A DNA stretch of 64,000 nucleotides from Mucilaginibacter_A sp050954285 (GTDB lineage Bacteria > Bacteroidota > Bacteroidia > Sphingobacteriales > Sphingobacteriaceae): NCBI GenBank assembly GCA_050954285.1, contig JBPBPL010000017.1, positions 84,520-148,519 of the forward strand, in the 5' to 3' direction. Positions 19,949 to 28,192 of this stretch are shown here, piece by piece (the stretch's first letter is position 1; the number at the start of each line of letters is the position of its first letter). The notes below the pieces were generated by a model. The model worked only from the letters and a program-made list of their open reading frames with translations. It had not been told where the DNA came from and did no database searches. The position numbers were made by a program, and so were the translations under genes.

Positions 19949-20353
19949 TTAGGAAGCCAGCAGGTACAACATTCTGGAAGCCAGCACCTGCATATCCAAC
20001 GGTTTAATAAACAAGGCATCACAATTGTAAAAATCTGCATTGGCTTTTTTGGTTTTGTAAGCCGTAATTACAATAATTGGTACCGATTGCAGTTTTTGAT
20101 CATCCTTAAAATCCTGGCAAATCAGCGCACAATCACCATCCAGCAATAAATAATCCAGGATAATCAAATCGGGCTTGAAGATTTTAGCCTGATCGTAAAC
20201 CGAATTTGGATCGTACAAAACCTGAATATTGTAATCACCATAATCACTGATTTCATCTACCACGGATTGTATGCGATTATCTTTATCCAGCACCAATATT
20301 CTTTTTTGAGCGTTTAACAATTCCATAAAGCAATTTTTAAAATCCTGATTCAT
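19949..20353 (-). CDS. Single-domain response regulator receiver
   Basis: A 134-residue receiver without an output domain. The acidic pocket is weak (KRILVLDKDN) but the phospho-Asp D67 (PDLIILDYLLLDGD), the Thr (VITAYK) and the Lys (LFIKPLD) are present. It is likely part of a phosphorelay with an unlinked kinase. It precedes the small DHp-like gene on the same strand. Confidence 0.85.
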   Translation of the reverse strand: MNQDFKNCFMELLNAQKRILVLDKDNRIQSVVDEISDYGDYNIQVLYDPNSVYDQAKIFKPDLIILDYLLLDGDCALICQDFKDDQKLQSVPIIVITAYKTKKANADFYNCDALFIKPLDMQVLASRMLYLLAS

Positions 20354-20419
20354 TTTCCAAATTTCTACAAGCTGTTTAGTTTCAGGAAAAAGTATCGGCA
20401 GACTAAAGAATTGTGTCGA

Positions 20420-20550
20420 TAAAAGAAGTATGTTACACGGGTGTGTTTATTGGTGAACGGCTGGTTGATCTTGCTATATTTATTGTTTCTGTTATTTTAA
20501 TAAATTTTCACTTCTGGTTTGGTTTTTTTATTGCCGCAATACTTCTTTTA
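20420..20550. repeat. Widely spaced inverted pair of motif A in a 308-base gap
   Basis: TAAAAGAAGTAT (20420-20431) faces ATACTTCTTTTA (20539-20550). The gap 20354-20661 separates the receiver and methionine aminopeptidase genes and holds no convincing gene; a 43-codon hydrophobic frame lies between the two copies but lacks a good start. Confidence 0.7.
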
Positions 20551-20661
20551 TTAAATAGTATAGTTTCCGGTTAATATACTGAGGTATTTCGTTTAAGTCA
20601 AAGTTTTCAGAAGAAAACTTGAACACGGATTGGTTAACCCTATGGTTATATTGCCCATACG

Positions 20662-21420
20662 TTAATTCCAGATTCCATTTTCATGTGTTAAGATAACAGG
20701 TTCCTTATCGGTCACCACGATTGTATGTTCATGTTGCGCAACAAACCCGGTAGTCATTTCGGTCCAGCCATCTGCATGAGGAGTTGTGTAGTGGGCTTTG
20801 GTGGAAATAAAAGTCTCTATGGCCACAACCGAGTTTTTTTTAAACCTGGACAGATTCTGGCTGTCATGATAATTAGCAACATGGCTTGGCGCTTCATGTA
20901 ATTTACGTCCGATTCCGTGTCCGCACAGGTTTTTAATAACCTTGAAACCTCGTTTCTTCGCTTCATCATCGATTAAACGACCAATCTCATTGATCTTAAT
21001 TCCGCCTTTAATCTGATAAATAGCTTTTTGTAAAATTTCTTTTGATGCCTGTACCAGTGGAATAAGCGCCTGAAGGTCCTGTCCCAGAACAAATGAACCT
21101 CCGTTATCTGAAAAGAAACCATTTAATTCCGCAGAAACATCAATGTTGACCAGATCGCCTTCCTGTAAAATACGTTTTTTAGACGGTATGCCATGTGCAG
21201 CTTCATGATTTACACAGATGCAAGCATAGCCAGGGAAATTATAAGCTAATTTAGGAGCGGATCTGGCACCAAAAGATTTAAGAATAGAAGCGCCATATTG
21301 ATCCAGCTCATAAGTACTTATGCCTGGTTTTGCATATTCTCTCATTCTTTTCAAGGTGATCGCAACAGCTTCGCTTGCTTGGCGCATACCATTAAGGTCG
21401 CTTTCTGATTCAATAGACAT
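20662..21420 (-). CDS. map: Methionine aminopeptidase, type I
   Basis: A 252-residue cytosolic enzyme that removes the N-terminal Met from new proteins. All five metal ligands of the pita-bread fold are visible: D94 (NIDVSAELNGFFSD), D105, H168 (CGHGIGRKLHE), E202 (IETFIS) and E231 (QHEHTIVV). The substrate-side H76 (HEAAHGIP) is also present. Length and motifs match family M24A type I. It stands alone here rather than in the ribosomal-protein operon, so it may be a second copy; the window cannot tell. Confidence 0.95.
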   Translation of the reverse strand: MSIESESDLNGMRQASEAVAITLKRMREYAKPGISTYELDQYGASILKSFGARSAPKLAYNFPGYACICVNHEAAHGIPSKKRILQEGDLVNIDVSAELNGFFSDNGGSFVLGQDLQALIPLVQASKEILQKAIYQIKGGIKINEIGRLIDDEAKKRGFKVIKNLCGHGIGRKLHEAPSHVANYHDSQNLSRFKKNSVVAIETFISTKAHYTTPHADGWTEMTTGFVAQHEHTIVVTDKEPVILTHENGIWN

Positions 21421-21732
21421 GTTTTTTTTCTTGTAAAATTATAAGGTAAAATTTAAAAGGTGTCACGCTCATTAAGCCTCACACGTATAGATAATTCATA
21501 CCGAAAAATGATTATTTTTTAATTAAGTTTATCAGTGTCATTACCCAAAATACTAAAACTTGAAAATGCCGATGATCTAACATTTCTTTACTAACTATAA
21601 AGCCTCATTTTTTTAGCGTTAGAAAATAAGTTGGTCAAAATCACCGGCATAGCTAACTTTCAAAATTTAATCATCTCAAAAGGTATTATTTGAGAGTATT
21701 CCTACTACCACTAATATAAATTGCTTTGGCTA
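21421..21732. other. 312-base gap without recognisable gene
   Basis: AT-rich spacer between map and the aldo/keto reductase gene, presumably the map promoter region and the 3' end of the reductase transcript. No motif A or B copy and no ORF of note. Confidence 0.55.
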
Positions 21733-22713
21733 TTATTCAAATCCGAGTACCGGATGCGGCTGATACAGTGCTTCTAGCTGCTGGATTTCCTCATCCGAAA
21801 GTTTTACTGATAAAGCTGCTACAGCATCTTCTAAATGCCCCGGCTTGCTTGCGCCAATGATAGGAGCAGTAATGGCCGATTTACTCAGCATCCAAGCCAA
21901 GGCAACCTGTGCGTTAGGCAATCCCTTCTGGTCTGCTAGGGCAGACAAACGGTTTACAATATCAAAGTCCGTATCCTGGCTGTATAAGCTTTTGCCGAAA
22001 GCATCCGTTTTTGACCGTTCGGTTTCGTTTCTTTCCTTGCTTCTTTTACCGGTTAATAATCCGCGGGCAAGTGGAGACCAAGGAATAACCGCTATCTTCT
22101 GATCCTGGCAAAAAGGAATCATCTCCCGTTCTTCTTCCCGGTAAATCAAGTTATAATGCGGCTGCATGGATACAAACCTGGTCCATCCGTGCAGGTCGGC
22201 CGTATATAAAGCCTGTGCAAACTGCCAGCTGTGCATGGACGAGGCACCGATGTAACGCGCTTTACCTGCTTTAACCACATCATGCAGTGCTTCCATGGTT
22301 TCTTCAATCGGGGTGTTGTAATCCCAACGGTGAATCTGGTACAGGTCCACATAATCAGTTCCTAACCGTTTCAAACTGGCATCAATGGCACTCATGATAT
22401 GCTTTCGGGAAAGTCCTTTATCATTTTGCCCGGGTCCCATCGGGTTAAAAACTTTTGTAGCCAGTACCACCTCATCCCGTTTGGCAAAATCCCGTAAAGC
22501 TTTACCCACAACTTCCTCGCTTGCGCCGGCAGAATAAACATCTGCGGTATCAAAAAAATTAATGCCCAGTTCAAGTGCTTTCTGAATAAAAGGCCTGCTC
22601 TGCTGTTCGTCAAGCGCCCAGGGCCAGCGGTCTGTAGGTTTTCCATAGGTCATGGTACCTAGGCACAGCCTGGAAACCATCATGCCGGTATTGCCAAATT
22701 TTACGTAGTCCAT
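21733..22713 (-). CDS. Aldo/keto reductase
   Basis: A 326-residue NADPH-dependent oxidoreductase of the AKR superfamily, YghZ/Tas-like branch. The catalytic tetrad is complete: D55 and Y60 (FFDTADVYSAGASEE), K87 (VVLATKVF) and H128 (DLYQIHRWD). C-terminal cofactor-binding residues (PIIGASKPGHLEDAV) are also present. The substrate is unknown, and no neighbour suggests a pathway. Start at 22713 gives the usual MDYVKFGNTGMMVSRLCLGTMTYG. Confidence 0.93.
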   Translation of the reverse strand: MDYVKFGNTGMMVSRLCLGTMTYGKPTDRWPWALDEQQSRPFIQKALELGINFFDTADVYSAGASEEVVGKALRDFAKRDEVVLATKVFNPMGPGQNDKGLSRKHIMSAIDASLKRLGTDYVDLYQIHRWDYNTPIEETMEALHDVVKAGKARYIGASSMHSWQFAQALYTADLHGWTRFVSMQPHYNLIYREEEREMIPFCQDQKIAVIPWSPLARGLLTGKRSKERNETERSKTDAFGKSLYSQDTDFDIVNRLSALADQKGLPNAQVALAWMLSKSAITAPIIGASKPGHLEDAVAALSVKLSDEEIQQLEALYQPHPVLGFE

Positions 22714-22776
22714 ATTGATTGTTTTTTAAACTACAAATGCGCGTTTAATAGGTTTCGGGGAATTATTTTTAGTTGC

Positions 22777-22788
22777 TAAAAGAAGCAT
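22777..22788 (+). repeat. Motif A copy
   Basis: Exact TAAAAGAAGCAT upstream of the complement-strand reductase gene. The rest of the 22714-23043 gap holds two FNR-like operators and a 32-codon frame (22817-22915) that I do not call. Confidence 0.75.
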
Positions 22789-22934
22789 TATAACAAACAT
22801 TAAAGCCGGTTTTAAAATGCTAAAAGTGCCTCGCTTTGAATACATTGATCCGGCCAGCCAATCTGCTTTTCTTAGCTGGTTAAAAGGAATTGCGTTGTTA
22901 AAAAACTGTATTTAAGAAGCTGCTTTAAAAAAAG

Positions 22935-22999
22935 TGATTACAATCATTTTTCCAGCTGATGGCTATCATGGCCACTTGGTATTTTCTGTTGCAAATTTG
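22935..22999 (+). promoter_or_regulatory. Tandem FNR/CRP-type operators with promoter -7 element
   Basis: Two perfect TGAT-N4-ATCA sites lie at 22935-22946 and 22957-22968, 22 bp centre to centre (two helix turns). CAAATTTG at 22992-22999 matches the Bacteroidota -7 element TAnnTTTG in seven of eight bases. The nearer operator is centred at 22962.5, 36.5 bp before the last G, close to the class II activator position near -41. It drives the small membrane protein gene at 23044. Confidence 0.6.
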
Positions 23000-23043
23000 T
23001 ATCAGAAAATAAAACAACTCTATAAATAAAAAATATTTCAATC

Positions 23044-23397
23044 ATGACAACTTTAAAAACAACCGCACCTGCAACCTGGAACGCTACTGAACATACTTTC
23101 TTCCATACTGCTATTCTGAACAGATACAATACTTTTGCCGATAGCCATAAAAGTGATCACGTCTTCTTATTTTTACTTTCTCTAATGATCCATGGTATTT
23201 TTTTGGTACCGATGATTGGCGTACTAACTTACTTTTATACCGGCGTGGCTGGTCCGTTTTTTTTAGCAACCAGCTTAATTTGTTTCTTTACCAGTTTGAT
23301 CGCCAATATGGGCGGTTCCGGCATTCGCACAACCATTTTATGCTTTGCAATTAGTGCCGCTATACACTTTACCATGGCTGCCATTATGCTTTTTTAA
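23044..23397 (+). CDS. Small membrane protein upstream of haem-PAS kinase
   Basis: A 117-residue protein with a soluble N-terminus of about 40 residues and three hydrophobic helices (FLFLLSLMIHGIFLVPMIGVL; GPFFLATSLICFFTSLIANM; TTILCFAISAAIHFTMAAIML). No family is recognised. Histidines and cysteines lie inside or beside helices. Its promoter carries two FNR-like operators, so it is probably made when oxygen is low. It ends in a good terminator and is followed by the sensor kinase. Confidence 0.7.
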   Translation: MTTLKTTAPATWNATEHTFFHTAILNRYNTFADSHKSDHVFLFLLSLMIHGIFLVPMIGVLTYFYTGVAGPFFLATSLICFFTSLIANMGGSGIRTTILCFAISAAIHFTMAAIMLF

Positions 23398-23422
23398 TTA
23401 AGTATTCATTCCTATATAAACT

Positions 23423-23452
23423 AAAAGCGGCTTCTTAACAGAGGCCGCTTTT
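23423..23452 (+). terminator. Intrinsic terminator after small membrane protein
   Basis: AAAAGCGGC (23423-23431) pairs with GCCGCTTTT (23444-23452) and is followed by GGTTTATT. It separates the small membrane protein gene from the kinase gene. Confidence 0.85.
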
Positions 23453-23466
23453 GGTTTATTATCGCA

Positions 23467-23497
23467 ATGCTGTTTTTACCCCAATATTTTAAGTTTG
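23467..23497 (+). promoter_or_regulatory. Motif B copy overlapping kinase promoter; -7 element TAAGTTTG
   Basis: TAAGTTTG at 23490-23497 matches TAnnTTTG exactly, 18 bases before the kinase start. Exact motif B in complement orientation (ATGCTGTTTTTA, 23467-23478) occupies the region where the -33 element should be. No clear TTTG is present at the usual spacing. Confidence 0.55.
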
Positions 23498-23515
23498 CAC
23501 TATTAAAGTTCTGAT

Positions 23516-24748
23516 ATGGAAAACGCCCGGCTGTTAAATGCCATTATAGAAAATGCGATTGATGGCATCATCACTATTGACAGCAGGGGAATTATAGAAA
23601 CCATGAACCCGGCGGCACTCAGGCTTTTTGGGTACGAAATGGAAGAAGCGGCCGGAAAAAATATTGCTGTGCTGATGCCGCAGCCGTATAAAAGCCAGCA
23701 CGATCATTACATCGAACGGTATCAGCAAATCGGAGAAAAACACATTATTGGCATTGGCCGCGAAGTTTCAGGGTTGCGGAAAGATGGTACAACTTTCCCT
23801 TTCCGGCTTGCCGTGAGCGAGGTGCAGTACGAAAACCGTAAAATTTATACTGGTTTTATCCATGATTTATCCCGGCAAAAAGAAGCTGAAGAAAAACTGA
23901 TGACTTATACTGAATCACTGGAAGAAAAAATTAAAGAACGCACGCTCGATCTGGTTAAAACGGTAGCAGAACTGGAGTTGGCCAAAGAAGAAGTGAGCAT
24001 ATCACTAGAAAAAGAAAAAGAACTGAACCAGTTAAAAACCAGGTTTGTATCGATGGCCTCGCACGAGTTTCGTACGCCATTAAGTTCTGTACAGCTTTCG
24101 GCTTCGCTGATTGAAAAGTATGCGCAGCCGATGGAAAATGTTAACATTACCAAACACGTTAATAAAATTAAAAATGCGGTTGGTAACTTAACCAATATCC
24201 TGAATGATTTTTTATCATTGGAAAGACTGGAGGCCGGCAAAGTAGAACTGAACAATACTTCTTTTGACCTGGTAAAATTCTCCGAAGAAATTACGGAAGA
24301 GATGCAGCTGATTGCCAAGCAAAACCAGAACATCATCTATCAGCATACGGGCGATAAAAGCGAAGTAACATCAGACCAAAATTTGCTTAAAAACTGCATT
24401 ATCAACCTCATATCCAATGCTATCAAATATTCCGGAGAAAATACGCTGATTGAATTTAATACAGAAATAAGTGCCGAAACTTACCACATCACCATCAAAG
24501 ATAATGGCATTGGCATACCGGAAGCTGACCAGAAACATTTGTTCCAGCCGTTTTTCCGGGCGCATAATACCGGCAATATTTCCGGTACGGGTTTGGGTTT
24601 AAACATTGTGCAGCGCTATGTTGGGTTGATGAATGGCAAAATTGATTTTGAGAGCATACAAAATAAAGGAACGCAGTTTACACTCTCATTTTTAGGTGGT
24701 AAAAACAGTATGCCAACCGAACCGGTATCTTCTCCAAACAAAATTTAA
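23516..24748 (+). CDS. FixL-like haem-PAS sensor histidine kinase
   Basis: A 410-residue soluble kinase. The PAS domain (residues 5-120) closely follows the oxygen sensor FixL: AVLMPQPYKSQHDHYIERYQ...EKHIIGIGREVSGLRKDGTTFP. The residues equivalent to B. japonicum FixL H200 (haem ligand), R206, H214, I215 and R220 are H62, R68, H76, I77 and R82, all in the same spacing. A coiled coil follows (~120-175), then a HisKA helix with phospho-acceptor H183 (ASHEFRTPLS) and an HATPase domain (NLISNAIKYSG, DNGIGIP, GTGLGLNI). By family knowledge it would bind O2 at ferrous haem and signal when oxygen falls. Five bases separate it from the receiver-CRP gene, its evident partner. Confidence 0.92.
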   Translation: MENARLLNAIIENAIDGIITIDSRGIIETMNPAALRLFGYEMEEAAGKNIAVLMPQPYKSQHDHYIERYQQIGEKHIIGIGREVSGLRKDGTTFPFRLAVSEVQYENRKIYTGFIHDLSRQKEAEEKLMTYTESLEEKIKERTLDLVKTVAELELAKEEVSISLEKEKELNQLKTRFVSMASHEFRTPLSSVQLSASLIEKYAQPMENVNITKHVNKIKNAVGNLTNILNDFLSLERLEAGKVELNNTSFDLVKFSEEITEEMQLIAKQNQNIIYQHTGDKSEVTSDQNLLKNCIINLISNAIKYSGENTLIEFNTEISAETYHITIKDNGIGIPEADQKHLFQPFFRAHNTGNISGTGLGLNIVQRYVGLMNGKIDFESIQNKGTQFTLSFLGGKNSMPTEPVSSPNKI

Positions 24749-24752
24749 CCTG

Positions 24753-25808
24753 ATGAAAAAAACAAGCATTTTATTAATTGAAGATAATGAAGACATCAGG
24801 GAAAGCACAGCCGAAATTTTAGAACTTGCTGATTATGAGGTTTTAACGGCAGATAACGGCAAAGCAGGTGTAGAACTGGCGCAGCAGCACCAGCCGGATT
24901 TAATTTTGTGCGATATCATGATGCCAGAGCTGGATGGTTACGGCGTTTTGTTTATGCTGAATAAAAACCCGGAAACAGCTGCTATTCCGTTTATTTTTCT
25001 CACTGCAAAAGCCGAGCGGCCGGATATGCGAAAAGGCATGGAAATGGGTGCCGATGATTACCTGACCAAACCTTTTGACGATGTGGAACTGATGAACGCG
25101 ATTGAAAGCCGCCTGAAAAAGAAGGAAAAACAACAGGCTTTTTACAGCAAATCGTTAGAAAATTTAAGCAGTTTGGTTAATCATGCTGATGGACTATCAG
25201 AACTGAAAAAGCTGATTGCCGAACGCAAAATCCGCCAGGTAAAAAAGAAACAGGTTATTTATTACAATGGTGATGCCGTTTCCAGGATTTATCTGGTGCT
25301 TTCCGGCAAAGTAAAAACATTCATCATCAGCAAAGATGGCCGGGAACTGTTAACTGCAATTTACGGTCCGGATGAATATTTCGGCATCCACGCTTTGCTG
25401 CTAAACAGTACGAACCACGAAACGGCGGAAGTTTTGGAAGACGCAGCGCTTTGTTTACTGCCTAAAAATCTGGTAGAAGATCTGCTGAATAAATACCCGG
25501 ATGTTGGCCGTCAGTTTATCAAAATACTTTCCAATAATCTGCGTGAAAAAGAAGAACAATTGCTGCAACTGGCTTATCATTCGGTACGGAAAAGAATGGC
25601 CGAAGTGTTGCTTCGTTTATCGGCAAAAAATCCAGATTCGGAAATCAATGTAAAAGCCTCGCGGGAAGATTTAGCTGCTATGGCTGGCATGGCGTCCGAA
25701 ACGGTGAGCCGAACATTAAGTGATTTTAAAGAGGAGGGTTTGATCGAAAAAAAAGGCAATCAGATTATTATTCTGGATTTGCACAAACTTCAGCACATGA
25801 AAAACTGA
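24753..25808 (+). CDS. Receiver-CRP/FNR fusion transcription regulator
   Basis: A 351-residue protein from the ATG at 24753, five bases after the kinase stop; upstream in-frame codons inside the kinase gene give an unlikely extension. Residues 1-125 are a receiver with E10-D11, phospho-Asp D54 (LILCDIMMPELDGYG), Thr (FLTAKAE) and Lys (YLTKPFDD). Residues ~150-270 form a cyclic-nucleotide-type domain (KQVIYYNGDAVSRIYLVLSGKVKTFIISKDGREL), and the C-terminus a Crp winged helix (SREDLAAMAGMASETVSRTLSDFKEEGLIEKKG). It lacks the N-terminal Cys cluster of true FNR, so oxygen sensing would come through the haem kinase. Likely targets nearby are the genes at 23044 and 25891. Confidence 0.93.
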   Translation: MKKTSILLIEDNEDIRESTAEILELADYEVLTADNGKAGVELAQQHQPDLILCDIMMPELDGYGVLFMLNKNPETAAIPFIFLTAKAERPDMRKGMEMGADDYLTKPFDDVELMNAIESRLKKKEKQQAFYSKSLENLSSLVNHADGLSELKKLIAERKIRQVKKKQVIYYNGDAVSRIYLVLSGKVKTFIISKDGRELLTAIYGPDEYFGIHALLLNSTNHETAEVLEDAALCLLPKNLVEDLLNKYPDVGRQFIKILSNNLREKEEQLLQLAYHSVRKRMAEVLLRLSAKNPDSEINVKASREDLAAMAGMASETVSRTLSDFKEEGLIEKKGNQIIILDLHKLQHMKN

Positions 25809-25827
25809 CGGAGATCATTTTTTTGTT

Positions 25828-25870
25828 TGATTTTGCTCATCTAAGATAAAAACGCCCACCGATACCTTTG
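25828..25870 (+). promoter_or_regulatory. FNR/CRP-type operator and -7 element before D-lactate dehydrogenase
   Basis: TGAT-TTTG-CTCA at 25828-25839 matches TGAT-N4-ATCA in seven of eight positions. TACCTTTG at 25863-25870 is an exact TAnnTTTG. The operator centre (25833.5) is 36.5 bp before the last G, the same geometry as at 22957-22999. No -33 TTTG is seen, as expected for an activator-dependent promoter. Confidence 0.6.
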
Positions 25871-25890
25871 AGTTTATTAATTCGAAGCAG

Positions 25891-26910
25891 ATGAAAGCAG
25901 TAGCCTATAGTATTCGTTCTTTTGAAAAAGAACCATTGGCATTGGCCAACCAAAAAACACACGACATCACTTTCATTTCAAATCCGCTTAATTTACAAAC
26001 TGCCATTTATGCCGAAGGCAAAGATGCGGTGCTGATTTTTACCAACGACGATGCCTCTGCGCCAGTGTTAGAAAAACTGACTGGTTTCGGGGTTAAATTT
26101 CTGATCACACGATCAACCGGAACAGACCAGATCGATTTAAATGCCGCTGCCCGTTTCGGTATTAAAGTGGCTAATATTCCCTCGTATTCGCCTTACGCCA
26201 TTGCAGAACAAGGTGTTGCGCTGGCCATGGCTTTAAACAGAAAGCTGGTAGAAACGGTAAACCAAAGCCGAAACTTCGATTTTAGAATTGATAACCACGT
26301 TGGTTTTAACTTCCATGGAAAAACGGTTGGCATTGTAGGTTTAGGCATGATTGGCCGTGCAACAGCAGCTATTTATAAGGGATTGGGATGTGAAGTTTTA
26401 GGCTATGATGTTGCCGATCAGGTAGTAACCGGAGTAAAGCAGGTTAATCTGAAAACACTTTTTACGCAATCAGATATCATTTCTTTACATGCACCGCTAA
26501 CGCCGCAAACCAAATATTTGGTGGATAAAAGAAGCATCGCTTTGATGAAAAAAGGCGTAATGCTGATTAATACGGCACGCGGCGCACTAATCAACACAAC
26601 AGATATACTGGAAGCACTTAAAAATGGTAACATCGGTTATTTGGGAATGGACGTTTTTGAAGATGAAAAAGGTCTTTTCTTTGAGGATCATCGCGCAGAC
26701 ACGGTTCAAAATCCCCTATTAAAAGAACTGATGGCCTTGCCAAACGTCATTATTACACCGCATCAGGGCTTTTTAACCAATGAGGCTCTACAGGAAATCG
26801 CTGCAAAAACAATCAACCAATTAAATGCCTGGCAAAACAACAAATGTGCAGGCAAAGCTTGTGTTTGCGCAAAAAATTGCAGGGTAAGAATGTCTGCTAA
26901 TTCTCTTTAA
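25891..26910 (+). CDS. ldhA: D-lactate dehydrogenase (2-hydroxyacid dehydrogenase) with Cys-rich tail
   Basis: A 339-residue NADH-dependent enzyme, pyruvate to D-lactate. The Rossmann motif GIVGLGMIGRA (147-157) and catalytic R230 (NTARGAL), E259 (DVFEDE) and H291 (TPHQGF) are present. It follows the haem-kinase/regulator pair and has a matching operator, which fits fermentation switched on at low oxygen. Odd point: the last ~20 residues hold four cysteines, C319, C324, C326 and C330 (C-x4-C-x-C-x3-C), a metal-site-like cluster not part of the catalytic fold. A copy of motif A lies inside the gene (26526-26537), read as the residues DKRSI. Confidence 0.93.
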   Translation: MKAVAYSIRSFEKEPLALANQKTHDITFISNPLNLQTAIYAEGKDAVLIFTNDDASAPVLEKLTGFGVKFLITRSTGTDQIDLNAAARFGIKVANIPSYSPYAIAEQGVALAMALNRKLVETVNQSRNFDFRIDNHVGFNFHGKTVGIVGLGMIGRATAAIYKGLGCEVLGYDVADQVVTGVKQVNLKTLFTQSDIISLHAPLTPQTKYLVDKRSIALMKKGVMLINTARGALINTTDILEALKNGNIGYLGMDVFEDEKGLFFEDHRADTVQNPLLKELMALPNVIITPHQGFLTNEALQEIAAKTINQLNAWQNNKCAGKACVCAKNCRVRMSANSL

Positions 26911-27103
26911 GCAGAAATATGGCCAAAAAGGTATTGATGTGGTGCTGACTTATAACAGCAACAAAGAAGAAGCAGACAAGGTTGTGGCAATCGCCGAGTT
27001 GCCAGATGATATTGACAGCGTAGTTACATTTTTATGTACTGATGATGCCGGATTGATTAACAGACAAACGCATTGAAGTTTCTGATGGGATGATCTTGTA
27101 AAA
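26909..27103 (+). pseudogene. Decayed short-chain dehydrogenase (SDR) fragment
   Basis: Translation directly after ldhA gives KYGQKGIDVVLTYNSNKEEADKVVAIA, the beta2-alpha2 region of a classical SDR. It then runs straight into ELPDDIDSVVTFLCTDDAGLIN, which is an SDR C-terminal region. After a frameshift near 27063 the reading continues as RIEVSDGMIL and a stop. The glycine-rich start, the Tyr-x3-Lys active site and about 150 residues between are missing. This is an internally deleted and frameshifted gene remnant. Confidence 0.75.
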
Positions 27104-27126
27104 AAGTATTTGTAAATAATAGGGGC

Positions 27127-27138
27127 TAAAAGAAGCAT
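27127..27138 (+). repeat. Motif A copy
   Basis: Exact TAAAAGAAGCAT between the SDR remnant and the following hairpin. Confidence 0.75.
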
Positions 27139-27152
27139 TGCTTTTAATCAGG

Positions 27153-27189
27153 CTGGTAAAAGTGGTTTTGATGGAACTGCTTTTACCAG
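27153..27189 (+). terminator. Intrinsic terminator after SDR remnant
   Basis: CTGGTAAAAG (27153-27162) pairs with CTTTTACCAG (27180-27189), followed by TATTTTTCTGTTTT. It would end the ldhA transcript. The remaining bases up to 27449 hold nothing that I recognise. Confidence 0.8.
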
Positions 27190-27449
27190 TATTTTTCTGT
27201 TTTACCGGATGGTTAGCAACATAGTAAGAGGAGCGTATTCAAAGTGCTTTATAGTTGAAAGCCAAGACAGGCCCGTTTACTGCAAAAAATATAGTCAATC
27301 TATATTCTCCGCCTAAATACCTTACCCGGTAAAATAGTTTGGTTTGCCTTGCTCGTGTAATTTCCGCTGTTACGATAAAACGAATGTAATTAGGTCTGAT
27401 TTAAGATGCTAATTAGATTGGCACTTTTTCAACTATCAATTTTCAAAAA

Positions 27450-27950
27450 TTATTTTGCCGGAACTGCCCTGATCGCACCGATATGACGCTGAACAATCCG
27501 GTGAGTTTCCGCACCAAAAGCCCGAAAGTCGGAAGTTCCGCCTTTAGAACTTTCCTTTTCGAACGCGGCTCCATCCATATCATGCAGTGTACCCATCTCA
27601 GACAGATATGCCTGGTCAAACATTGATCCGGATAGCGAAGACAGGTGCTGCAACTTTGATGAAAACTCAGCATTGAGTGTAGGCGCAATCGAAATTTTGG
27701 TTTGTGCTGATATTTTTTTCAATTTGGCTCCAACCAGCGTATGGTCATGTACCTCAGCAGTAGCGAAATCGCGGACATCCTGGGCCGAGCCTTTAGTCAT
27801 TGCCAGACGGCCGGCAGCAACCTCAAACATTCCGCCTTGCGACACTTTGGCAACAAATGCCCGATCGTCCGGTGTACCGGACTGTGCATAAGCTGCAGTG
27901 CTAAAAGCAAAAGACAAAGTGATTATAATTGGTTTAAATACTGATTTCAT
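27450..27950 (-). CDS. Secreted DUF4142 protein
   Basis: A 166-residue protein with a signal peptide ending near AYAQ (residue 23). The mature part is a helical, His-containing DUF4142 domain (DRAFVAKVSQGGMFEVAAGRLAMTKGSAQDVRDFATAEVHDHTLVGAKLKKIS...), a ferritin-like four-helix fold by family prediction and common in Bacteroidota periplasm. Function of the family is not settled. It stands alone on the complement strand. Confidence 0.88.
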   Translation of the reverse strand: MKSVFKPIIITLSFAFSTAAYAQSGTPDDRAFVAKVSQGGMFEVAAGRLAMTKGSAQDVRDFATAEVHDHTLVGAKLKKISAQTKISIAPTLNAEFSSKLQHLSSLSGSMFDQAYLSEMGTLHDMDGAAFEKESSKGGTSDFRAFGAETHRIVQRHIGAIRAVPAK

Positions 27951-28192
27951 ATTTTAAATTTTTGATAAAAAAATTCCTTCCTCAAAGTAAGTAAAATAAT
28001 TCGCAACGTCTTCAATCGGTTTAGATGACCCTAACCTGATGTACTTGACAATAGAAATACAGCAAAAAGAAAAAACTTTCCGGGAAACAGTTATCAAATA
28101 GCTGTAGAATGACTTTCACAACTACATCTAAATCAAGTAAATTTATTGATATTATTCGTAATGAAAAACCTCAAAAACCACCTGTTTTTCAT

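Noticed and set aside
20443..20574. A 43-codon hydrophobic frame starting at GTG between two motif A copies.
   Set aside because: No convincing start or leader, and its end is formed by the repeated word itself; likely chance in AT-rich sequence.
22817..22915. A 32-codon frame (MLKVPRFEYIDPASQS...) before the FNR-like sites.
   Set aside because: Too short, no family, no promoter; could be a gene fragment but nothing supports it.
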